A stretch of DNA of 64,000 nt, taken from positions 10,852,501-10,916,500 of the forward strand of contig JBBMNZ010000007.1 of assembly GCA_037954325.1 (NCBI GenBank), read 5' to 3'. This DNA is from Fistularia commersonii (taxonomy: Eukaryota; Chordata; Actinopteri; Syngnathiformes; Fistulariidae). Below the pieces are notes generated by a model that did not search any database, had not been told where the DNA came from, and saw only the letters and a program-made list of their open reading frames with translations. The first letter of the stretch is position 1. Each line of letters begins with the position of its first letter. Shown here one piece after another: positions 56,641 through 64,000 of the stretch. Position numbers and translations under genes: made by a program.

Positions 56641-58377
56641 ACAAAACACAGTGATACACACAAGCTTATGAGTTATTATGCTCGGCCTGGCAGAGCCGTG
56701 GAGGACTCTTCTGGAACTGCCGTGCCGTTCTTTCGTACAAATCCAGGTGTCATTGTTGCACCACAGGTGTAGTAAACACAACGCTTGAGGGGATAAGCCG
56801 TTTGAGCGACACGGCTTAATTGGAAGCCCACTGTTTGAAAGTTTAGCTACCTTTTTTTCCTATTTATTTTTTCCTCCACAAGAGTCTGTGCTTCATTTTC
56901 TCCTGGATGAAGTGAGCTAAATAATGAATGTGGACTCTTTGCAGGATTGTAATACTGAATAATGAGGGGAGGAAAGTTTTTTTTGATTTATTTCAAAGAC
57001 ATCACTTTTCCCTTTTTACTTCATACACCGGAGCTTAGTCTCTTTATTTTGGGCCGCGCACCACTGGTGACGGCAGTTTATGTTCACTTGTCAGCAATTA
57101 AATCTTGCAAATCTGAAAGTGTCAAGTGACCTAATTGATTCATGCGCTAATTGCTGGAAAAAGGACAAACTACGCCGCTGCTGAAATAACCCATGTTCCT
57201 TAATCTGCCTCACTAGTAAATCTTTATTTATTTCCCTAAACCGTATTTGATGTAAAGCATTGTTTGTTCCATTAATTACACTTCCCTTTTTACGTGCCGA
57301 ACAATCCCCCCCGGGAGCTATTTTGCACACGAAGCCGGGCCGCGGCCGTAAAAATCCCTTCTGGAGGATTTGTATAAGCGGGAGAAGCACAAGGCATTTT
57401 TGACCTGAGAGCCTTTAAATGGCTCCTTATCTTCCAGGGACTGTTTAAATGTTAATTTGATGAATGCCACAGTTTTTCAACGACAGCCAGGAATCGGCGG
57501 CTGATCTATTGTAATTTTGTGTCATGGCAACGGCTTATTTTTTTTTCAGTGACAAGGTCATACCATTTGGCACTCACGAAATCTTCAGCAATGCATTAGA
57601 TTTCAAGCCATTGTAGGAAAAAACGCACGGATTGAGTCTGCAGGTTTTTACAAGGCCTCCTCGGGTGAAGTTTATTTATTTATTTTAATCTTAACAACAG
57701 CAGCGGCGCTTAATCTCACAAGTGTGTTTATAGGCTTTAACGGCGCCATAACATTCAGTTACGTAAGCTCGTCAACCATTGAATGGCTGACTTATTTCAG
57801 AAAAGGCTTTCCACTGAAGTGATGTTACGAAGAAATAAAGTCGCCGCCCCTAGAGATGCAGCAGCGGTTATCAGATGAAAAAAAAAAAAGTGCAATCAGC
57901 CAGCTGCTCTCACACTGCGATCGAGGGATAATGTCTTTCAAATCCATCCAGAGGACTTGGCCCAGGTGCCGCACAAAACCGTTCTCGCTCGCAAATTTGC
58001 AAATAACAACTCCAGCGGTTCTTCACATAAAGTCGCTGCATCGCAGGGAACCTCTGAAGTATGGGTTTTAGCCGTTGAGCTCCCTTCCCCGAAAATCTGA
58101 TGTGGCAGGACTGTTACTGTGGGTAAATTATTAACAGATGTTGACAGACTTGAGTGAATTAGCAACCACCAATGTGGATAAAGGATTGCCTGCTCTTCTA
58201 GAAACAAACACTAAACATGCAAATGCTTGTCAATTTGTTCTTTGTGACCACCATTCGGGTTGCCATAGATACTGTGTGGAACGAAATATATGGTTTATAC
58301 TAGCCATCTTAAATCCATAACACACACTTCAATTTAAATAGCCCATCATGTATTAAGTTGGGATCGTATTTCTTTGA
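56641..58377. other. Unique DNA, possible conserved noncoding block
   Basis: No gene recognised. The stretch 57060-57520 is repeat-free and contains several TAATT and CAATTA type sites (for example AAGTGACCTAATTGATTCAT and TCCATTAATTACACTTCCC). This is a pattern common in developmental enhancers, but that is inference only. No coding signature. Confidence 0.4.
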
Positions 58378-59364
58378 GTGCTCAGTGGATTGGTTTGGAT
58401 TTTCTGCTCTCACAGAGTACATTTTTTATCAACCCAACTTTTTTATTTGCTTCTAAATTGGATGGGGATATTGCCTGCTGTGATCCTAACACTGGAGAAA
58501 AAAAAAAAAAATCATTGTCATTCACTCTCTATACCACTTCAGCTTGCACTCTGGATTTGGTGCGGCTCAACACCTCCCTTTGCAACCACCTGCTGGACTT
58601 CCTTTGTGAGAGGCCACAAGAAGTACGAGTCAGCAAGAACCTCTCCAGCAGCATCACGCTCAGCACAGGGGGTCCCGCAGGGCAGCGTGCTCAGTCCCCT
58701 GCTCTTCACGCTGCTGACTTACAACTGCAAACCCACCTGCAGCACCAATTACATGTTGAAGTTTGCGGATTACACAACTCTGGTGGGTCTCATGACCAGG
58801 CCTGACGAGACCCACTACAGGAAGGAGGTCAACCTTCTAACCTCGTGGTGCAGAGACAACCTGCTAAACGTCAGCAGGACAAAGGAGATTGTTGTCGACG
58901 TCTGGAGAGGCCACACCAAGCAAGCCCCACTGACCATCAACGGCACTGTTCTGGTGAGAGTGAGCAGCAACAAATTCCTGGGGGTGCACGTCAGTGAGGA
59001 TCTCTCCTGGACCACTAACACCTCATCACCGGAAGAAGGCTCAGCGGTGCCACTACTTCTCAAAGTCAAGCAAGCAAAAGCCCCCACACCCATCGAGCAC
59101 ACCTTCTACCGGGGCACCATTGAGAGCATCCTGACAAGCTGTATCGCTGTGTCGTGTGGGAGCTGCACGGACTACATCAGGAAACCTCTGCAACGCATCA
59201 TAAACACAGCTGGAAGGATCATCGATGTCCCACTCACCTGCCTGAAAGACATCCACCTCACCTGTCAGGCGGACTCAATTGTGAGCGACGCCAGCCACCC
59301 CACTCACAGCCTGTTCAACCTCCTGCCTTCAGGGCAAAGGTACTGGAGTCTCCAAGCCTGCTAA
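58378..59364 (+). pseudogene. L2/Rex-type reverse transcriptase remnant (longest open frame)
   Basis: The 328-codon frame is the longest in the window, but the first about 95 codons are not LINE coding in this frame; a frameshift near 58670 joins the two phases. From there it reads [20 protein letters not shown], then [77 protein letters not shown] and HPTHSLFNLLPSGQRYWSL. These are the RT palm, thumb and C-terminal blocks of L2/Rex-type elements in order. The catalytic FADDT box is FADYT, with the second aspartate changed to tyrosine at 58771-58773, so even this copy is catalytically dead. No endonuclease domain is present. Confidence 0.9.
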
Positions 59365-59733
59365 ACCAGACTCACCAACAGCTTCACACACCAAGCTGTC
59401 AGGATGCATGCTAAACTTCCCGCTATCCCCACCCCGACACCCAGCATGCCAATACCCCCCCACTATTTATTGGACTTAACATATCAAAACATTGTCACTT
59501 CTTTTTTTGCACTACTGCTACTTTGCACTGAGAAAACCATCAGGCTGTTATTGTCCATTTACAATGGATTGGATAGAATATGACCTACTGCAACTCTTCA
59601 TGCTGTCGAATATCAGTCTGTATCTGTGTGCAGTATACTTTCCGTAGGATTGTGAGAAACCTCTTCCCGATTCCTCTGAATGTCCAGCACATGCGTAGAA
59701 ATTGGCAATAAAGCTGACTTTGACTTTTGTTCC
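58500..59733 (+). mobile_element. L2/Rex-type LINE relic, second copy
   Basis: Sense copy preserving the C-terminal half of the reverse transcriptase and the 3' end. It begins after an A-run at 58497-58511 with [20 protein letters not shown] and ends in a AATAAAGCTGACTTTGACTT tail at 59707-59733. Between coding and tail, a poorly conserved untranslated part includes CACTACTGCTACTTTGCACT. It is immediately followed by a SINE scrap and then the pogo relic. Confidence 0.9.
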
Positions 59734-59805
59734 AGTTGTCATCGGGCGCGAGGCGGGGTTCACCCTTTGCCTGTCGCCAGTCCATAAAGGAGCCACAAAT
59801 CGAGT
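59734..59805 (-). repeat. SINE fragment (antisense)
   Basis: GTTGTCATCGGGCGCGAGGC, GGGGTTCACCCTTTGCCTGT and CGCCAGTCCATAAAGGAGCC match the SINE body. Bounded on the left by the LINE tail and on the right by the pogo relic. Confidence 0.65.
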
Positions 59806-59814
59806 CCTACAGCA

Positions 59815-60365
59815 TATCGTAAATTCCGGCGTATAAGCCGCTACTTTTTCAAACGCTTGAGAACTGCAGCTTTTACAACGATGCAGGTACTTTATGGATT
59901 TTTATAGGGTAATTACAGTAGCTTCATTCCACCAAAACCCACTTGCATTTACAATAATTCTTCAGATCACCCATTTTGTGCTTTTTTTGCACACACCCCC
60001 CATCATCAAAAATGTGCAGAAATGCATTTGATGTGGCATTCAAGTTGAAAGCGATCAGTCTGGCTGTCAAAGAAGTAATTAGAGCTGCTGTATGCAAGTT
60101 CAGCGTCTGCTCTGGAAAAACAGCGTTTGCGTTATGTTCTGGTAGTTGTAGGTGTTACCGTCATTTATTTAATTAAAATACAAAAAAGAAAAAAAACCTT
60201 TCCTGTAACATCTTGCTGCATCTCATGTTTCAACGGGGGCACCGCCAGCTTACGGACAAGTGTGGCCTATTTATGTACAATTTATTTCTTTTCTTGGAGA
60301 AAAAAAAGAAAAATTGTAGGTGGGGCGTGTAAAAAGGTGCGTTCTATAGTACGGAATTTACGTTA
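59815..60365 (+). mobile_element. Pogo-family relic with HTH remnant
   Basis: The left end TATCGTAAATTCCGGCGTAT and the right end, reverse-complemented, TAACGTAAATTCCGTACTAT form terminal inverted repeats, each starting with TA. Between them, at 60012-60107, the frame reads MCRNAFDVAFKLKAISLAVK and continues RAAVCKFSV. This resembles the CENP-B/pogo-type helix-turn-helix N-terminus (VAFKLxxI...NRAAxRKFGV). The rest of the transposase is absent or unrecognisable. At 551 bp it is an internally deleted element. The related MITE at 10528-10816 shares the outer 17-19 bp. Confidence 0.82.
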
Positions 60366-60435
60366 ATTATTTACCCTCTTATTCACATCCTATATACCTA
60401 CACTGCAACCATTCACTAATGCACATGTCCTACAG

Positions 60436-61194
60436 CAGGCATGCACACACTTTTACAGCATGCGAGCCAAAATGTCAGTCAAAATAATCTACCCGCTATA
60501 AAAATGCAAAACCTATACTTGTTTATAAATATATTGAGAATTCTTTATGTATTATATATGTTGGTGCATCATGCATAACTGAATAAACCCATATTGCACA
60601 ATACAACTTTGTCCATTTTTTGTCATCAACTTGACTTGCACTCAATGGAATCAGCCAGGGATGTAAAGTTCTGACAGCAGCTACAGATAGCCAGCCTCAA
60701 GCACATTTCCAAACCATCATAGTAGATTTTATGAATGGTCCGAAAATGCTGCTCCACATTTGCAGTCTTTGGCGTAGCAATGGAAGACTGGCAGATGAGG
60801 CAGATGCACTTTGAAAATGACATAGTAACAAAAAAGTTCCTCCTCCCACTCCTTATGAAAGTGGTACGTTTTTGGCTTCTTACTCGGTCCAGCTCCCCCA
60901 CTCATTTTAATACCCTTTAAGTTTCAAAGAAATAAATCGGAGGATAACTAGTTAACTCGCTAGTTTGCTAGAGTTTTGCAGCTCTTTGCACTTTCGTATG
61001 TGCATGTGCGATGACCCATGTGTCACAAAAAAAGGTCAGATGTCTGACTGGCTGCCCTGTACGTCAATTAAGTGACACATTTCATAGTGAGGATGGATGA
61101 CAGGCGAACGTCCATTTTTTCTGTACCATACGATCTACCCACACTACCTTTGCGATCGACCGGTGGATCGCGGTTGACGTGATGGGCATCCCTG
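60436..61194 (-). mobile_element. hAT deletion derivative retaining a BED finger
   Basis: The ends read CAGGCATGCACACAC and, reverse-complemented, CAGGGATGCCCATCAC, a hAT-type inverted repeat. The flanking 8-mers TCCTACAG (60428-60435) and TTCTAAAG (61195-61202) agree at 6 of 8 positions. It sits in a SINE remnant. The only coding part is a 91-codon minus frame at 60626-60901. The catalytic domain appears to be missing, so this is a deletion derivative of an autonomous hAT. Confidence 0.82.
60626..60901 (-). pseudogene. BED zinc-finger N-terminus of a hAT transposase
   Basis: Reads MGELDRVRSQKRTTFIRSGR at the start, then FSKCICLICQSSIATPKTAN and VEQHFRTIHKIYYDGLEM. The C-x2-C pair (CLIC) and the H-x4-H pair (HFRTIH) are both present, so the zinc ligands of the BED finger look intact. 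After about residue 65 it no longer resembles a transposase and stops at codon 92. It belongs to the hAT element in which it lies. It may be a remnant only. Confidence 0.82.
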
Positions 61195-61202
61195 TTCTAA
61201 AG

Positions 61203-61258
61203 AGACGCAGAACAAGGGGCTTGAGGGGGAAGCACTAACCACCGTGCCGCCTTACAGC
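61203..61258 (-). repeat. SINE head fragment (antisense)
   Basis: Reads AGACGCAGAACAAGGGGCTT and ends AAGCACTAACCACCGTGCCG, the tRNA-like head of the SINE in reverse. It is separated from its body by the hAT element at 60436-61194. Confidence 0.65.
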
Positions 61259-63442
61259 GCTTGAATTTTGCATCTGTATTGATAAAGCTGTAGGGTTTTC
61301 GGAGTAATGCATGGCTGAGTTGAGCTCAACAGCGGCTTAACTGCTTCCTCCTCAATGCGCTCAAAGAACTTAGCATGATCTACGGTGTTTTATTTTTCTA
61401 AATTTACATATAGTTTCATTTCTGGGAGGCATGTCTGAAGATTTTTCTTTACAATTTGCATTTACACAGAATTAATCATTCAGTTTTTTCGAGGGGAAAA
61501 AAATGGAGCCCAGGATGTTTTACAACAATTCAGCGCCAATGTTTTCTTGAGTCTTTTAAATCACGATTTTTATCTTTGGAGTTTGAAGAAAATTAGTTAA
61601 TTGTTTGCCAATTAAAATCTTCAAGAGCAAATGGCTATGTTGCTTGGCAAACTAGTCTATTGAAGCCTCGTTTTAAAGGAAGAGGAGTATTTCAGCTGGA
61701 AACTCAAGTCCTTTGTTTCGGTGTGTTTTGGATTAATTTACACAACTTAAGTTCAGCTGTGCTCTGTTTAAGAGCTGTTCTATACAACAGATGGTCAATC
61801 TTTATCAGAACAATCACTCTGTATTGGTTGACGGTCCTGTAGTTTGTGCCATGTGTCAGAACAGAGGCATAAATATTGTGATTTCAGTACACTTTAATTT
61901 CTAGGGAGTGAAGGCAGGATCACTGGATGGCATGGCTGACTTACCATGAACTGGAGAAGTGAGCTGGTGTACAAAACAACGTGGATTCCTGATTTGAGAT
62001 ATTCCTCGATCCATAGAGAGCAAACAGTAAAAAAACGCAAGACACGTCAAGTCTTAACCCTCCAATGGGCGACGCTCCCTCCACATCACTTTCGACTTAA
62101 ACGATCACCCCTGCCTCCTCCGTTTCTCAAATATGTGATTTGGTGATCCAATCTTTCGCTGGGCCCACCATCTAACTGGCCTATCATGCATCCATCCAGT
62201 GGGAAAAGGATCATATTGTTTTTTTTAAGGCCCATAGCTGATAGCATGAACCTTAGTTTGCCCAGAACCCTCAAAAAAATGAAAGAAATTGACTAAATTT
62301 ACTTTTGTTTTCCCTCATGACTTTATGCAAGGTGTAAAAGTATTTGCCAAACTAACTTTCTCTGCTGTAATTCCCAGTTACAGCCAGACGTCTTTGGTAA
62401 ATATTGTAAATTACATTCAACTGCACAACATGTTCAAATACACGGCAATGGAATGTAGTTTAGCATGTGCAGAGATAATAAATAAATGTATGTATGTGGT
62501 TCATAATGCTAATTAAAGGTTTTTTTTAGATAGGGTACTTTTTACAGGTATTTTTCAGATGGATATCTGTGTTAAATGTAGTCAACTATGGACTTAATTT
62601 ACAAGTACAAATGTCCACGCGATAATTTATGCCATACAGTTGAATGAATATTGAATATTATGTAGAAATAGAGAGCGAGGTTGTCAAGATCATTGATGGC
62701 TGGAGGCACTGCGCTCCCTAGTTTCGAATGGAAACTTTTAAATGATTTTTATGACACCAAGATGCTTCATGTTTCTTGTGCTCATATGCTCACATATAAC
62801 CAACATGTCCTTGTGTGCCACAAAGCAGGTTTTGGATACGGATTACTGTTCAAAGATAGATCATAACATTTATAAAGAATTTTTTTTCCAGCAAATTGAA
62901 TTGGGCAAGTAGCCTTGTAGCAAACAACGTTGCATGCATGGTCCATTGAGGAGGAATACTGTCATCAGGTGTGCTGACATGACTGCACAAACAATTTGAA
63001 GTCATGCCTTTAGTACGCTATCAGTGAATTCTCTTGAATTTGTCTTAGCCGTCACTCCGCATCTTGATTTTGATGTGCATGTTTCAATTTTTGCAGGGAG
63101 AGGCGAAAACACCCACCTTTTTTCTGCACCAACATTCACTCCTAGTCAAGACTGCCTCCCTCGCTGTCCGGACTCTCCTCAATGTTTGACTAACACGGCA
63201 ATGTATAGCACGGGTTACAACAAGACTCTTTAGCTAGAACGGAGTTTGACATTATTTTAATTCAATCATTAAACTTTCTCTCTTATACAATCCTTTTCAA
63301 ATAAGATGCATAATAGGTTCCGCTGCTTGGTTCTATGTGATTTGAAAGGATTCATTGTTCTAAATGTCAGATGAACAAGGCAAATAAAATGAAAAGCTGT
63401 ATTAATGTTTCATCTCGATGCTAAGCCTACATCCGTGGAAAT
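61259..63442. other. Unique AT-rich DNA
   Basis: No gene or repeat landmark recognised. Short frames on both strands are without domain signature. An AATAAATAAATG-like simple stretch lies near 62478. Confidence 0.45.
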
Positions 63443-63887
63443 CAGTGACGTGCGGTGAGGTTCATGGCTGGTGAGGCACCGACGTCATCACAGTCAGATT
63501 TCCAAACATATGAACCCTATCTCTTACCTTTACTTAAAAACTAAGTCCATGCGCCACACCTTCTGAAGCAGCGATAACTTGCTCGTAGAAGTTTTCCGTT
63601 TCTTTCTTCATTTTTAAAAGTCTCTGTCTCAATGGAAATCACTGCCAGTGAAGACAGTCTTCCTTGGTCAGTCCTGTTCCTACTGTACGTTTTGAGTCTT
63701 TTCGGTACCGAGAATGACCGCTCCACCGATGCTGTTTTATTTTTCGTCAAAAAGGAGCTGGCTGGCTGCACTTGACTTGCTAACTGTTTACTGTAGCTTG
63801 CTATTGCTAATTCTATTATTTTGCAGCCGAGTGGTAAGAAGGATCCCTGGGATTAGTGTTGCCCCCTACCATGAGGCACAGTCACTG
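63443..63887 (-). mobile_element. hAT relic with dimerisation domain
   Basis: The left end CAGTGACGTGCGGTGAGGTT resembles a hAT terminal repeat, and CAGTGACTGTGCCTCATGGT, reverse-complemented, lies at 63887 and starts with the same CAGTGAC. No 8 bp target duplication is visible around these limits, so the boundary is tentative. Between them, the minus frame at 63541-63771 carries the transposase C-terminus, so most of the coding region is deleted. Confidence 0.65.
63541..63771 (-). pseudogene. hAT C-terminal dimerisation domain remnant
   Basis: Minus frame with NKTASVERSFSVPKRLKTYS, RNRTDQGRLSSLAVISIETE and an altered C-terminal segment. The SxERSFSxxKRIKTxxRxxxxxxRLSxLAxISIE pattern is the hAT dimerisation domain found in ZMYM1-like and related transposase proteins. 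Frame and end are broken. No zinc finger or catalytic region accompanies it. Confidence 0.85.
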
Positions 63888-64000
63888 CGTGCCTCACTTA
63901 ATGTTTCTTCGCAGTCGTTTTATGATTACGAGAAACACGTTACAGCTGTTGACGAAAAACATTCGACACATCAGCTAAACTATGGAAATTAAGTTCATAT
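63888..64000. other. Right window edge
   Basis: A short unassigned stretch ending the window; nothing recognisable. Confidence 0.3.

Noticed and set aside
63435..63989. Target duplication GTGGAAAT / ATGGAAAT for the right-edge hAT
   Set aside because: The 7 of 8 match at 63982-63989 lies about 95 bp past the candidate inverted end and the end sequence there is not hAT-like, so it is probably chance.
1..64000. CRISPR array, operon, riboswitch or bacterial gene content
   Set aside because: No regularly spaced direct repeats, no tightly packed frames, and the repeat content is vertebrate.
1..64000. Endogenous retrovirus
   Set aside because: No paired LTRs, primer-binding site or gag/pol/env-like frames were seen; the C-rich block at 6901-7260 was considered and left unassigned.

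Overview
This window reads as an intergenic or deep intronic stretch of a ray-finned fish genome, most likely a percomorph teleost. I found no intact host protein-coding gene, no rRNA, no tRNA, no operon-like layout and no CRISPR array. The teleost call rests on the repeats: a tRNA-headed SINE whose copies end in GAATG/GGAT tails, L2/Rex-type and RTE-type LINE 3' ends, a Penelope-like element with a GIY-YIG region, several hAT relics, a pogo relic with its MITE, and long TG, TA and homopolymer tracts. Nearly every long open frame is a decayed transposon piece, a microsatellite translation or a chance frame.

Layout. 0-7 kb: an RTE tail, an antisense copy of a repeat with a SANT/Myb-like ORF start, two SINE pieces, then a 2.5 kb L2/Rex-type LINE relic (4.4-6.9 kb) with a Penelope scrap inside it. 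7-16 kb: a SINE split by a Penelope terminal repeat, unique DNA with CpG-rich patches, a nested RTE/pogo-MITE/L2-tail locus (10.2-11.3 kb), another RTE tail and more SINEs. 16-30 kb: mostly unique DNA, an RTE tail, a hAT element inserted in a SINE with its target duplication visible (20.5-21.1 kb), an antisense L2-type LINE end (23.7-24.7 kb), a Penelope terminal repeat and a broken GTF2IRD2/ZBED-type hAT transposase (28.3-28.9 kb). 30-39 kb: SINEs, a 153 bp hAT MITE with target duplication, a Penelope GIY-YIG relic (34.6-35.8 kb), a SANT-repeat/Penelope junction that leaves a chimeric open frame (37.2-37.8 kb), and another LINE tail. 39-50 kb: an unexplained block with long overlapping frames (41.2-42.6 kb), SINEs, a 0.9 kb TA/TG microsatellite bounded by duplicated LINE tails (44.8-45.9 kb), an RTE tail and a SANT repeat. 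50-64 kb: a LINE tail, an RTE tail, the fourth SANT repeat, an L2-type reverse-transcriptase relic holding the longest open frame (58.4-59.4 kb), a pogo relic with a recognisable HTH, a hAT deletion derivative that keeps an intact-looking BED finger, and a hAT dimerisation-domain relic at the right edge.

The main structure is nesting: SINE hosts RTE, hAT and Penelope guests, and insertion order can be read at about six loci. The most interesting item is the four-copy SANT/Myb-like repeat family, which I could not assign to a named family. Several unique AT-rich or homeobox-site-like blocks could be conserved noncoding elements, but that cannot be shown without alignment.
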